Origin: Papio anubis
Taxonomy: Eukaryota > Chordata > Mammalia > Primates > Cercopithecidae
NCBI RefSeq assembly: GCF_008728515.1
Contig: NC_044976.1
Coordinates: forward strand, 34,991,376 to 35,055,375
DNA: 64,000 bases
Reading direction: 5' to 3'
A program made the translations under genes and the position numbers. Below the pieces are notes generated by a model. It was given only the letters and a program-made list of their open reading frames with translations. It searched no databases and was not told the DNA's origin. Shown in pieces: positions 11,330 through 23,534 of this stretch (the stretch's first letter is position 1; each line of letters starts with the position of its first letter).

Positions 11330-12129
11330 GCGTTTATTTATATGTATTTATTTGTTTTTAACTTATATTCAGGGTACATGTGCAGATTTGTTATACAGGT
11401 AAACTCATGTCGTGGGGGATTTGTTGTACAGATCATTTCATCACCCAGGTACTAAGCTTAGTACCCAATAGTTATCGTTTCTGTTCCTCTCCCTCCTCCC
11501 ACCCTTTACCCTCAAGTAGGCCCCAGTGCCTGTTGTTCCCTTCTTTGTGCTCATGAGTTCTCATCATTTAGCTCCCACTTGTAAGTGAGAACATGCGATG
11601 TTTGGTTTTCTGTTCCTGTATTAGTCTGCTGAGGATAATGACCTCCAGCTCCATCCATGTCCCTGCAGAGGACATGATCTTGCTCCGCTTTTTATGGCTG
11701 CATAGTATTCCATGGTGTATATGTACCACATTTTCTTTATCCAGTCTGTCACTGATGGGCATTTCCGAGAAGTGCAGAGGTGATAAGAGTGCACAGAATT
11801 GTCAGCGTGTGGGGATTAGCAGGCTGGCACATTTCCTCCTGCAGGCAGCCCTGCTCCGTGGTGCTCAGGACATAAGGCATTTCAGGAGAAGCATCGTCTC
11901 CTATGACTTTGGCAAGGTGAGGCCTTTCGGTATCCATGGATGCCACCTGTCAGCAGGAACCCCTAGCTGGTTTAGAACACAACCCCATGGGTTACCTAGG
12001 TTGATTCCATGTTTTTGCTATTATGAATAGTGCTGTGATGAAGATTCACATGGGTGTGTCTTTATGTCTTTATGGTGGAATGATTTATATTCTCCTGGGT
12101 ATATACCCCATAATGGCATTGCTGGGTCA
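11330..12129 (-). mobile_element. Truncated L1 3' fragment (primate-era) carrying an insertion
   Basis: Antisense L1 3' end: agggtacatgtgcagatttgtta, atcacccaggtactaagc, tagctcccacttgtaagtgag, tatggctgcatagtattcc. About 570 bp of L1 remain, with a T-rich (tail) side at 11330 and truncation at 12129. The L1 text breaks at gatgggcattt (11764) and resumes at aggttgattccatg (11998); the 233 bp between are not L1. Confidence 0.85.
11765..11997 (+). repeat. Inverted, rearranged copy of local sequence inserted in the L1
   Basis: 11765-11890 is the reverse complement, at roughly 90% identity by eye, of 12853-12985. 11907-11988 is the reverse complement of 13120-13209. The two source blocks are joined in swapped order. 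Confidence 0.8.
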
Positions 12130-12319
12130 TTCCCCGTGTTTCATATGTTCCAATAGCTGCAACCACCCAATGGCAGAACAACCGGCTGAAGAGGGCAGAG
12201 TTCGACATTGTCATCAACTGGGAGAGAAGAACCGGCTTGTTTTGACAATATACTTTAATAAATTCAACCAAGTAGTCAATAAATATTGAACTGAATTGAC
12301 CTGAATAATCTAATAATAA

Positions 12320-12560
12320 TCAAAGCTACTGTTTATTGAGGATTTATTACGAGTCTGACACTTTAGCTTCATTTTTCTTCTAATTCCCATAGTTACATCT
12401 GGGAGAAGAAGTACTATTATTTCTCTCACATTATGGGTGAGAAAATTGAAGGTCGGAGAGGACAAGGGAATTACCCAAGGACACACAGCCAGAAGGTGGT
12501 AGAACTGGGATTTGAACCAGTGTGGTCCAGCGCTCATGTTCTAACCACACTCTTAATGAT
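12320..12560 (-). mobile_element. MIR, antisense, near full length
   Basis: From tactgtttattgaggatttattacgag through cacacagccagaaggtggtagaactgggatttgaacc. Confidence 0.8.
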
Positions 12561-12852
12561 TTCTTTTCATTTAAGCCTCAGTTTCCCTAGCTGTAGAAGG
12601 GAGATCATGGCAGTATCAGCCTCACAAGCTGGTGTGGTGGTAACTGCAGAATTTCTCTGGGGCTCTCGAAATGCCACTAGAGCAGTTGGCTGCTGATGGC
12701 AAGCCCTAGCCCGAGCTGGGCACTGGTCACTCTGGGTCCTCAGGGACCCTGCTCCTTTTGTGTGGAGCCTATAATTCCTAGAAAGCAGCCACTCTTTTCC
12801 CATGGCCTTCCCTGGGTTTCCTTTTAATGGCTGCTCCGTGCCTGGATGATCC

Positions 12853-13209
12853 TTCTCCTGAAATGCCTTATGTCTCTGAGCGCTGCGGAGCAGGGCTGCC
12901 TGCAGGAGGAAACGTGCCGGCCTGCTAATCCCCACACGCCGACAATTCTGCACACTCTTGCCGCCTCTGCACTTCTCAGAAATGCTTTTTAAGTGGCAGA
13001 TGCAGCTTATGTTTCCCCTGTGCCAACAGGAGCGCTTGCTGCCAACGCTGACGGCCGCCCTCAGACCTGGAGACAGCCTCATGAGTCCTGGGAGATGCAA
13101 ATACTCAGGGCATCTTGAGATGGGGTAGGGCTGGGTTCTAGAGCAGCTAGGGGTCCCTGCTGACAACAGGTGGCATCCATGGATACTGAAAGGGCATACC
13201 TTGCCAAAG
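12853..13209 (-). repeat. Source blocks of the inverted copy at 11765-11997
   Basis: Block A is 12853-12985 and block B is 13120-13209, separated by 134 bp that is absent from the copy. I recognise no repeat family in either block. Confidence 0.75.
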
Positions 13210-13439
13210 CCTCCCCTATCCCAGTCCTGATGCGGTGCTTACATTTCCCCATTAGTGCCCTTAGGATAAAGGGCCTAGCTCCAGAAGGCTCTTATTAGAA
13301 TACAAATGTGGTATCTAAGATTAATGAGACATTAATAAAGCAGGGCTTGACTTTCTTAAGGACCTCTAAGGACTGGGAACACCATGAGTCTCCCTGAGGG
13401 AGATGCTGAAACAGGGTGCCAAGCTGTGCTGGCTTGACA

Positions 13440-13640
13440 TCAGAGGTAACCCAGAGTGTAGCCTGATCTGTCTCCTACCAGCTGGGTGACCTTGGGCCGG
13501 GATCTTAACCCTTGCTTCACTTTAAAATGAAGCAAATGATGAAATCTATGTTAAAGGGTGTTGGGGGGATTAGATGGGAGAATGCACCTCAGATGTTTAG
13601 CGCAGTACCTGCCTCTTAGTAAGGGACCAGTAACAGACAG
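13440..13640 (+). mobile_element. MIR
   Basis: ccagctgggtgaccttgggc to gtaccaggcct-like end gcagtacctgcctcttagtaag. Confidence 0.6.
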
Positions 13641-14324
13641 TCACCTGAGATCCTGAGGACACCAAGCTCCAGAGCCCAAAACTTCCTGGCCCCAGGCCCC
13701 CTCAGCCCAAGACAGCGTGGTTCCTCTGCTCCTGCTCCTTTCTCTTACCTCTAACACCAGCTCAGGGTGAACGTTCCCGGTGGGATATGGGCTCATTGGT
13801 TATTCTGGTCCTCTTCTGAGCTTGCAGGCTACCCCTCTGTCCTCTGGCCTGGATCCCTCTCCCCTGTGCTTCCCTCATCCCTGGGCCAGACGGAGCCTGC
13901 ACCCACACTCCTTGCCCTTGTGCATCACCTCCCGACTCTCCTAGTGCCTGCATCTCCCAGCTGGGGCCTAGGGATGTGGATTCCCATTCCACCTGCCTGA
14001 GGCCCTGGGAGCTGCTGAGTGTCAATTTTCTTAGGCAGTCCTTGAACATATGAGGTGGAAAGTGCTCCAGGGATCTTCAGGCTCAGCCCCTTCACTGAGC
14101 AGAGGGAGTGCTCTGAGTGCTCAGAAAGAGAAGGGACTTCCCAAGGCCCTGCAAAGTGCCAGGGGGTAGTACCCGTATTCTCTGGCAGGGGACATAGTTC
14201 TGGGAGTAGACAGGGAGGGTATCCTAGAGGGACCTTTAACTGCAGGAGAAGCTCCCAGTGAATCGTGGGGATCTGTTGACTCTTCAGGGACCCTGTTTCA
14301 GACAATGCTATTTCCTGGTGGTCT

Positions 14325-14535
14325 ATGTAAGAAGCTCTGCCTTTATTATCCCAGCTAGCCTCCGAGGAAATAAAAATATTTCACTCGTTTGACATGGTTT
14401 TTGCACTGTTTTGCTTTTACAATCATTCCCTTTTAAATGCATTTAGTTTTAAGCTCCTCAAATCCTGTTTAAGTACATGGGGATAAGACTTCAATGAATA
14501 AAGCAATAAACAGAAATAAAAAGAGTTGTGAATTT
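14325..14535. promoter_or_regulatory. Candidate conserved non-coding element
   Basis: AT-rich, repeat-free (cccttttaaatgcatttag, gcactgttttgcttttac). Confidence 0.25.
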
Positions 14536-15309
14536 CCTCCTCTCTGCTCAGCACCTCTCTCCCTGAAGCTGGTACCAAATGCCCCTCCTGACTCACAGTA
14601 GCTCAGGGCCATTCCCCGCAAGGCAGGGGTTCAAAGTTCACCCAAGGGCTAGAAGCTCAGTGTTTAGGTGTGAGGCCTCTCTGCCTACTCAGCCTGGGCC
14701 AGCCCCAGGTCATGGCCTGGTTCCAGGGCTACCCCTAAACCTTAGACTCCGTTTCTTGGAACCCTGCTTGGTGTCTGTCTTAGGTTCTCTAGAGCAGAGA
14801 CTGAGAAGGGGACTTAGGTGCCCAAAATGTATTGAAGGGATGTGTTGCTTTCAGAAGGAGAGTGAGGGATCAGGATAAGGCTGGGGCGAGAGTTGAGTGA
14901 GCAAGGATGAGGTCTCATCTGGGCAGGCGGTAGCTTCAGGCAAAGCATCATCACAGAGTTGGTCCCATCTTAAGGAAAGGGGGCGGTCTTTTTCTGGCCA
15001 CATCATAGGTCACAGGCTGTGTGCTGCTCTGGGTGGTGGAAAACTTAACCTCATGGGTAAGAAGGTGCCTGAGAAGGGGACAACTCGGAGCCATGAACAG
15101 CCAACATGCCCAGCAGTGGAAAGACAAGTGCACCATGCAATCAAAGGGGTCTGGGTGGGGAATCTCCTTTGTCCACTACAGTGGCCCAGCATCTCCAGAA
15201 TGGGCCTCTGCCTTCCTCCACCAGGCTTTCCCACTGGGGGCCAAACTTCAAGGGGAAGAACATTTCAGATCCACCTCACTGCATTTTTATAAGTTCACAG
15301 GGCAGGGCT

Positions 15310-15430
15310 TCTGAGCACTTCTTTACTGATGAAGCTCAGAGAGGTTGAGCAATGAATCCAAGGTCACACAGCTGTTGAGTAGTAGAGCCAGGGTTCAAAT
15401 CTAATTTCCAAAGCTCCTGCTGGCCCCATG
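15310..15430 (-). mobile_element. MIR fragment, antisense
   Basis: gctcagagaggttgagcaatg... aaggtcacacagctgttgagtag... gccagggttcaaatc. Confidence 0.7.
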
Positions 15431-16419
15431 TTCTTGTTCCTGTGCCTGTTAGTCCTCCCAGACTCCACTTTCAGGGACCCTCATTATCTCCTGCCCAACT
15501 GCCCAGCGTCCTCTACAGTTTCCCCTCTGGGCTGATGGTTCCACTTTCTGGCTTCTGGTTCTCTGCCCTTCACCCCACGCAGCTGCACCTATCTGTCCCC
15601 CACACACCCAGTCTTCCCTACCCCACCTTCAGGGGCCCGAGTTCTGGCAGGAGCTGGACATACATGACTTGCCCACAAATTACATCTCACAGGGAGCCTG
15701 GTTCCACCACCACTGCCTGTGCTGACACCTCCATCAACGCAGATCCTCCTTAAGACAACAGACATTTATCCCTGACAGTCAGAGGCACAATTGCAATCAG
15801 ATGCTGGAGGCCTGAATTCTGGGTTGTCACCGAGTTGATGACGGTCCTTCAGTCAGAGGAAAGGGGCTGGAGGAGGGTAGGGGAGGGCTTCGGAAACAGC
15901 CCGTCTTCTGTAAGGAGCTATTTCCCCTGGGCCACAGCTGGGCTTCAGCTGAAGGGCAGCGGGGGCCTGCGTTTCCTCTGCCGCTCTTTGGGAGGAGACA
16001 TGACAGAAATGAAGGAGGAAATAGGAAAATTGCCAGCAGGGTGTGAGTTGGCTCTGGGTCCAGGAAAACGAAGTGGACATGGGTACAGAAAAGGGCCAGT
16101 AACCACAAGTATGGAGGAAGACATCACTGGTGCTCCTTATCACAGGATCTGGCTGTCTTCTCCCTCCTGGGCACGGGGAGGATGTACTCCTACTTCCACT
16201 TTCAACTAAGTGGAGTCACATGTCTAGCCCTGGCCTCTGAAATGTGGCTGGAAGGAATGTATGTCGCTTCTAGGCTGAGGCAGCGAAAAGCACTGATATC
16301 ATTCTCCAGCCCGTTTGTTCCTCAGCTGAGGCAATTATGAGAAGGCCTCGTGTTAAGATGATGGAATCACAAGATCAAAGTAGCCTAAATCACTGATTTT
16401 CACAATGGAGGACAGCTGA

Positions 16420-16524
16420 CCCATGGAGGAATCAAGGTGCATGAGAAATAAAGATCGCAGTGTTAAGCCACCAAGACACTGGGGCTCATTGTCACAGCAT
16501 AGCCTGCCCTATGCTAACTAATGC
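16420..16524 (+). mobile_element. Possible LTR 3' end fragment
   Basis: aataaagatcgcagtgttaagccaccaagacactggggctcattgtcacagcatagcctgccc resembles a MaLR 3' end, at low identity. Confidence 0.4.
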
Positions 16525-16755
16525 AATTGCTGTTCATTGATCATTTGCTATGTGCCAAGTATTGTGCTGTGTGCTTTCCATGTATCATCTCACTAGATCC
16601 TTGCAGCAGCCTTCCAGGCAGGACCTCCTATTAACTGCATTTTACAGATGAGGAAACTGAGGCTTAGAGGGATTAAGTAACTTCCACAAGTCAGACAACT
16701 AGCAGGTGGCAGAGCTGGAAGTCAGGCCTGGGTCCTGAGCTGTAATTCTTAACAC
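16525..16755 (-). mobile_element. MIR, antisense
   Basis: tgctatgtgccaagtattgtgctgtg to cattttacagatgaggaaactgaggcttagaggg and gcagagctggaagtcaggcc. Confidence 0.85.
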
Positions 16756-17074
16756 AGAAACTCCAAAGAGGCCACCTTGGGTTTTCTGCCCTTATTGGGC
16801 TCCTGGTGCCAGAGCTTGGTAGGATACACAGGAGCATGTGAAAATGGTCCTCAGTGTGTTCCAAATGTCAGTGGAGTCAATCCCTGAGTTGTGCTTAGTC
16901 CAGTAGGTGGGAGTCAGTCATGAGCCACAAGCACACCACTTTCTGCTCCTGTGGGGCTCACAGTCTGGAGGAGGGACTGGCTAAGCAAATGCATAGAGGT
17001 TGAAATGAGTATTGGGTGGGGTGTGTGTGTCCCCATGTGGGTGCATGGCGTGAGCAAGAATGGGATAGAATGGG

Positions 17075-17170
17075 TTCAGCAAGGAGACTGGCCAGGGGAG
17101 TTCAGAAAGGAACCTGGCCAGGTGGGTTCAGGAAGGAGCCTGGCCAGGTGGGTTTAGCAAGGAGCCTGAC
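17075..17170 (+). repeat. 26-bp minisatellite, 3.7 units
   Basis: Units at 17075-17100, 17101-17126, 17127-17152 and 17153-17170 share ttcaggaaggagcctggcc with few substitutions. Confidence 0.9.
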
Positions 17171-17624
17171 ATGCTGATGAGGAGGGAGGAAGGTATGTAC
17201 CAGGACAGAGAGAGAATGGAGCCCCATCCCCATCCTCTCCAGGGAGAAGTAGAGATGTTAGGTTGAATGGGCGCGTGGGTCTGCCCTCCACTCATCCAAA
17301 GCCCTCCTGCTCTCCAGCTCCATCCTTCCCACGAGGACCCCCTACGCCCTGCTTTCTGTTGAGGAGGCAGGAGACTGCATCAGGGGACCTCTTCCTGTTT
17401 CAGGGTTATAGAGTGGAGCTACAGGAACAGGAGAATGGTCCCAGGAAGCAGTGGTGAAACCCTTTGTGGACTATGGTCTTGTCCCCACTCCAGGGGTCAG
17501 ACTGCCTGCCCAGAAGGCAGAGAGCAACCTTGTTTGGCTTAGTTTTAGCTTTTGCAAAGTCAAGGGCTGAGTCCTAAGCCGGGCATAAGACGGCATGTAG
17601 ACTAGAAAGAGACAGACAAGCATG

Positions 17625-17755
17625 AGTCCAAATCCAGCTTTTACCGCTTCCCCATGAGTGACCTTGAACAAATCTCATTCTGTTTATCAGTATTCTCCTC
17701 TGATCAATGGAAACAACCACATGTCCCTCAAAGGCCACTTATGAGGACTAAACGG
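17625..17755 (+). mobile_element. MIR fragment
   Basis: gagtccaaatccagcttttaccgc... gagtgaccttgaacaaatctc. Confidence 0.5.
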
Positions 17756-17974
17756 TGCACAGGAAGATCCTCTCCCTCCCCCCAACAGCCCCTGGAGGAT
17801 GGAGGGCAGACCATGGGTCCTCTCTGACTTGGGAGCCCTCCTCAGACCCTTCTCTGGGCCATGGAGGGAGGCCTGAGAGGGATACCAAAGGCCCTGCTGT
17901 GGGTGCCCCTGCCTTCATCTGGAAAGGAAAGATCAACTTGAACATAAAGCTGCCCTAACTTCTCCCAGCATCAT

Positions 17975-18240
17975 GTCCCCAGAGGGAGTTTTCAGGCCGA
18001 GTAATGTATGGCTCCATTTTTAGATGTTGCCGAATTCCATTTGCTGGAGATCTGTGTTTTATTGCCGTATCAGTGTTTCTAAATCGCACTATATTTTCTT
18101 AGCTTGATGGGAATTTACAGCAACTGGATTGGAGCAGAATTGGGCTCTCCCCGAGGCTGGGAAATCACTGGGGTCGACTGCTATGGCTGCTGCCTCCCTC
18201 TCTGATTCTTTCTTCTAATTATTCATATTATGAAGAGATC
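17975..18240. promoter_or_regulatory. Candidate conserved non-coding element
   Basis: Unique block with gccgaattccatttgctgg, attgccgtatcagtg and taattattcatattatg; no repeat signature. Confidence 0.35.
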
Positions 18241-18534
18241 TGAATCTGAGAATAGAGGCCTGGGAGGCCTGCATGGTGAGACATCCATCAGGGCTGGGAT
18301 GTCTGGGGCTGCTCCCCACAGGGAGTTGGGCCACCCAGGAGGAGGTGGGAGGGCTGTGGCAGAGGTGCTTGGGCAGAGATGAGTTCCAGGATAGGGAGTT
18401 GAGGGAGGCCTAGCCAGCAGCCAGCCTTGGGATTGGTGTGTCCAGGGAACACTAGACGTGAGGTTGACTGCCACAGTAACGGGAGCCATAACGCTGCATG
18501 TCAGAACATCCCTTAGTGGCCCCACAGCCTTCTA

Positions 18535-18925
18535 TGTCTTCTTGATTCTCCCGTGAGGTAAAGAGGACAGTGAATATCAACCCCATTTTCCAGATGAGGA
18601 AACCGAAGGCCTAGGGAGTTAAGTCACATGGTAGAGCTAAGGTTAAAACCTGGGGCTGTTTGAATCCGAACTGGTGTTTACTCTCACCCCCACACTGGTG
18701 GATTTTTGTTCCCCCTCCATTTCCACACTGGAGACTTGGGCAGGGTGCTCTCGTTTACGGAGCCCTCACTATGCATCAGGCACTGCACTATAAATTCCAG
18801 GCATCTTCTCATTTCATCCTCCTACAGGTGGGGGGTACTCAGCCCATTTTATGGAGTCGCCCAGGATGTTAAGGCACTTTTGCAAGGTCAGACAGCGACT
18901 CCTAAGCGATAAAGATGAAATTCCA
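18535..18925 (-). mobile_element. Two adjacent MIR fragments, antisense
   Basis: 18550-18660 (ccattttccagatgaggaaaccgaagg) and 18745-18915 (gagccctcactatgcatcaggcactgc, then caaggtcagacagc) appear to be separate copies. Confidence 0.65.
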
Positions 18926-19659
18926 TCTTAGCCACCATGCTCTACTGCTTCTAAAGACACCAGCTCTCCCAACTCCTGCTGATGTAGGAATGAGTTGCCA
19001 GGCTATGGGATGGGAGTCCCGATGCATTCTGGGAGTCAGATGGTGCCCGTCTGGTGCTGGGCATCCCCCAGGCTGCAGGTTTGCCCTATGAAGGCTGGGT
19101 GCTTAGGCTGCACCTGCGTTTGAAAGACACCATTTCCCTGGCTCCAGCCTCCCAGGGTGATACAGTACCACCCAGGGCATTGGACAGAGAGAGGAGGGGA
19201 CACAGCTGGGGACTGAAGGAAGTTCTGGCCCGTCCCTCTGGCAGGTCCAGGCAGTTTATCTCACTTGGCAGCGATCCTCTGTCTAAAAGCACGTCTGACG
19301 TTTTGTGCAATAAAGTTAATGGACTTCTCCATCTTAGAGCAGCTGAATTCTCTTGGAGCAGATGCTGAGGGTTATGGATGTTCTAATTAGGAAGCTGCCT
19401 TTGGCATTGAGGAAGGGAGGGGAGGCTTGTGATGTTCCACACACCCTGCAAAGACCCCCTGCTAAACTGCTTTCCCTGAGCCTGCCAGTGCAGACACGCT
19501 GCAGCAGAGGAAGGAGGAGAAAACATTTCCTTCCTCTCCCATCTTCCACTTCCCTTCCGGTACCAGTGGTCCTCCGCACTGAGCCGGAAGTGACCAGGGG
19601 GACCAGGCAGCGTGGCCATAGCCTCCCGGGTCTGAGCAACCACAAGCAGAGTTTAGGGC

Positions 19660-19810
19660 TGTGATCAAATGAAACTCACAACCAAGTTAATCCGACACAT
19701 TTATTGATGTGCATAATTGTTATTGGACTGCGCTGCAATTAGGCATAAATGGTAGGTCGTTCCTGTGAGTGACTATAATTAGTAATTCTCAGTTTTGGCC
19801 CAATCAAGTT
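19660..19810. promoter_or_regulatory. Candidate conserved non-coding element
   Basis: Short unique block rich in TAAT words (gttaatccgacacattta, ctataattagtaattctc). Confidence 0.35.
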
Positions 19811-19924
19811 TGGATGTTTGTTTTCCATAAGCATAGAAGTTCCCCAGTGTCTGTAAACAGCATTGATATTGACTGTTTTCTGATTCACTCATTCATTTGT
19901 TCATTTCCTACATCTACGAAACAG

Positions 19925-20110
19925 AGGTCCCGGACTCGAGCCCTCATTTTGTTGCTTACTGGGTGATTGTGGGCGAGTAATTCCACTTCTTTCAGCCTTG
20001 GTTTTTCACATCTGTAATATGGGGATGGCATCTCTAGCGTATAGGCTTATGCTGAGAATCCTGTGAGTTGGGCATGCTCAGAGCCAAGCACAGTGCCAGG
20101 CCTAGAATTG
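19925..20110 (+). mobile_element. MIR
   Basis: tgcttactgggtgattgtgggc... ttttcacatctgtaatatgggg... gccaagcacagtgccaggcc. Confidence 0.65.
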
Positions 20111-20149
20111 TCACTCAGCTGCATCCTGTTGTTATTAGCATTATTCATA

Positions 20150-20330
20150 TTATTATTTTATTATTATAGAGATAGGGTTTCACCATGTTGCTCAGTCTGG
20201 TCTCGAACTCCTGGACTCAAGCAATCCATTCACCTTGGCCTCCTAAAGTATTAGGAATACAGGCATGAGCCACTGCACCCAGTCCATTATTATTATTGAT
20301 ATTATTATTATTATTATTGATAACAACTTC
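20150..20330 (-). mobile_element. Antisense Alu monomer fragment between ATT repeats
   Basis: The segment agatagggtttcaccatgttg through gagccactgcacccag is an antisense left-arm fragment. ATT/TTA trinucleotide repeats flank it on both sides (20132-20168 and 20284-20320). Confidence 0.8.
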
Positions 20331-21059
20331 TCCTGGAAAAGAGCTGAGCACTAAGAGCTCTGAAACCTTCGGCCTCAGATGGGAGGATGATTCTGAGTGC
20401 AGAAGAGGCCTGTCCCTTGGACTTCACTGGGGCTGGAGGAGTCTGGATTGTGCAAGAGGACACAGAACCAGTGATATTTGGGTTGTGGTGACTGTTGTGG
20501 CCTCATCATTACCTGTAGGCAAGTGGAGCTGGGAAGCTTCAGGTTTTCCACATCTTTAATTTTACCACCATCCAGCTCCTGGGAAATATGGCGCTGGATT
20601 AAATCTCCCTACAGAGGGGAGAGCGCCTGCACAGGGCACAGTGCTTGGAAGGCTCTCATGAAATGCTTGGCTCTGTCCCAGAGGATGTGTTATTGGAGTT
20701 TAGAGAATTCTTAGTGATCTGAGGTTGAATTAGGGGGAAAGAGGGGAAACTGGTCCTCACAGCAAACTACAAGTAAGTCTTTGGGCTAGACAGACAGAAC
20801 AGAGGCCTACGCCCTCCTGAAGAAAAACCTCTCCACATCTGCGAGCTGCTGAACTCACCGGGAAGAGGGTGTGCTTTGCCAACACACTTCACACTGGGAG
20901 GAGATGATCTGGGAGGCAGTCTGGAGCAGGAAGAGATTGTAGGGGCTGTCAGCGAGGCCAGAGCTGCAGGAAGGAGTGTAGGGGATGTGGGGTCAGGTGG
21001 GGATCTGGGCAGGGACCCTGGGAGCCTGAGCTTGCCCAAGGTCCAGTGAGGCACTGTTG
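20331..21059. other. Intergenic, nothing identified
   Basis: No supported gene or repeat. Confidence 0.55.
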
Positions 21060-21190
21060 GTTTTTAGAACCCGGGAGGCAGAGAGCCCTGGGTTAGACTC
21101 TATCCTGCCACATACTCCCTGGACCTTGGGCAAGTTATTTGGCCTCTCTGAGCCTTAATTTCTTCATCTGTGACATGCGGCAGTAGCAGA
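21060..21190 (+). mobile_element. MIR fragment
   Basis: gacctt gggcaagttatttggcctctctgagcctt fits the MIR core. Confidence 0.7.
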
Positions 21191-21489
21191 TGCTGTCAAT
21201 GTCTTGCCCTTACCCCTTTTGTGCAAGCTGCCCAACTTCCCACTGCCAACACGGCCAATGCTCTGCCTGAGGCTTTGTCCTGGCCTAGAGTCCACCTTGC
21301 CCCCTTGTGGCATGCGAGAAGTACCTGGGATTGGCAGTCTCTGGGGGACCAGCCCTAAACCAAAGATTGATAGGACTTGGTATATACTTGATATATACAT
21401 ACCCCAGCTCCCTCGCTCCTTCAGTGGGAGATTCTTGAGTTGCGTGTTCTATGCTGGCTCCCAGAGTTCTTCATGGAGTTAAGTGCCAG

Positions 21490-21760
21490 CTGCCCACAGG
21501 GTTGGCTAGCTTGATGTTGTACCCTTCATAAGCTGGCTTCCCTTTGGCATCTCACATCCCTATTCCCCTATCTTCACCTTGTATTCAAGCCCTTGTCTCA
21601 GGGGCCTCTTCCAGGGGATCTCAAACTAAGGGGATAATATCATACTTTTCTCCTAGCACTTATGGGCATGATGCAAATTAAGTTACTAACATATTTTGCT
21701 TCCCATCTTTTCCCTTGTATCCTGTTGGGTACTGGCAACTTAGTCTTCAAGGGGCTCCGG
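21490..21760 (+). mobile_element. Probable L2 fragment
   Basis: Text such as cttccctttggcatctcac and ctcctagcacttatgggc is L2-like but diverged. Confidence 0.35.
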
Positions 21761-21999
21761 CTATTGGGGAATCAGGGACAGAGGCCTGAGCCAAGCTGGG
21801 CTGACATTCAGGCCTTTGCAGATAATGGGCCAGGGCACTCCTGGGATGGAGGCAGGAGCTAGAGGCTTGTCTGGAGGGAAGCTGGGTGTTGCAGGTACGG
21901 TGGCTGCTCCGGAAGTCCTCTCCGTGGGGCCTCCTCATCTCAGATCCTTTCTGGAGGCCGAGGCAGGCAATAAATCCCCTTGGTAGAGCTGGTCCCAGC

Positions 22000-22140
22000 A
22001 TGGGCCACCCTGCAGAAAGGCTTCATCAGCGGCCTGATTTGCATAAGATAATGAAACCGCAGTAAAAATAGTAAAAGAAAAAATGGCCTGGCAACTTTGT
22101 TTCCATAATGACAGATGCTTCTTAAACACTCAGCTTCTGT
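22000..22140. promoter_or_regulatory. Candidate conserved non-coding element
   Basis: Contains the POU/octamer-like gatttgcataagataatg and an A-rich patch; no repeat signature. Confidence 0.3.
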
Positions 22141-22329
22141 TTCCCAAGGAAGTGCCATCAAGGCTCCAAGGGAGCCGTGTACCCTGGCCCACCCTGGTTC
22201 TTGGAATAGGGGCCTGCAGCCCCTGGGGCACTCCAGCCCTGACCTCCTGCTGCTCCTTGGCTTGCTCCAGATGGACCTGGGTGGCAGGGTGGTAGGAAGG
22301 GAGAGAGGGGAGAACTGACTGAAGAGTGA

Positions 22330-22510
22330 AGGACCCTCACAATCAGCCCAATGCCTCACACTTAACACATGCTTTCACATGTCATTTTTAAAATTCTCAC
22401 GTGAGCTCCCTGTTACAGTCAAAATGGGCACTTCCAATGCACAGGGGAGTAAACTGAGGCTTGTGAATGGTCCAAGGCCATCTGCTTAAATTAAGATGGT
22501 AGAGGGGCCT
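22330..22510 (-). mobile_element. MIR, antisense, diverged
   Basis: cactttaacac-type start, gggagtaaactgaggcttgtg, ggtccaaggccatctgc. Confidence 0.55.
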
Positions 22511-23534
22511 TAGAATTTGCCCCTTATTCTTAGTCCCTGTCTCCTGTCTGGGCACCTCCATGAGTGACAGGAGGCTCTTGTCACTGGGGATGGCTGGGGA
22601 GAGGGCAGGTCCCAGACCTAGGAGGGGATGGGGGATCTGTGGGAGGTGGGAGCCATCTCCACAGGTCTCAGACCCCTGTTCCTTGAGCAGGGTGATATGA
22701 CCAAGGTCAAAAGAAAGGGCGCCATTATGGGATGGGACTCTCCCAGACCTACAGAACAAAAAAATAACCATATCAGAGTGTGCTTCAGAAATATTTTGTC
22801 CTCTCACCTCCAAGCCACCAGCGTTCTGCAATGACTGCCCCGGAAGCAGAACTAATGACAGTAATAATAGTAATGAATAAAATAATGGCATGGGCGCTGT
22901 TTCCCCAGCTCAGAGGAAAATCTCTAGTCTAGTTGCACTTGACTAGGGTCAGGGGTTCCCTGCCATAGCACCTCCTTTCCTCTGAGTGTTTGGGGCAGAG
23001 TCCTGATTTCCTGATTCACTGAAAGAGGGCTTAGCTGCATGGGGTGGGGAGAATGGGAACTGAGCAAGTTCTCAGGACACAGATGGTCCTGACTCATGCA
23101 AGATGGCCAGTGGGAGTCACCTGGATGCTAAGGCAAGTGCCATTTTGAAGCCACTAAGCTAGACATCTAGAAAGGCACCTCTCTAGGCTCTGTACTGGAC
23201 TCATGTAGGCAGAGACGGTGGGTCCATTCCCCACGGCTGCCTGGGACTGGCAACTGAACCTGCATGTTCTGGCAGAACCGGGGAGGCCTCCGCAGTGGAC
23301 TCCATCTCTGTCTGGTAGTCCCTCCCCAGTTCCCTCCCAGCCTGCGGAATCTTTGGCCTAATTTGAGAGGTAGTGGAGGGGAAACTTCCAGATGTTTTGG
23401 GTCTTAGACTGGGACCAACACCTTTGCACTTAAAGCTGGGTGTTTGACCACCTTTGTTTCCTGATTCCTCTGTGCCTGGGGCTAGTTTCACCCTTGGCAT
23501 ATTGGGGAGGGATCAAGTCATTATTTACTTTCCC

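Larger units (their letters stand above)
13641..16419. other. Intergenic, mostly featureless
   Basis: Apart from the MIR at 15310 and the AT-rich block at 14325, no gene or recognised repeat. Confidence 0.55.

Noticed and set aside
12567..13166. 199-codon open frame on the minus strand
   Set aside because: It lies across a MIR edge and the source blocks of the local duplication. No start context, splice structure or protein family is recognisable. Its resemblance to a plus-strand frame at 11593-12030 is explained by the inverted copy.
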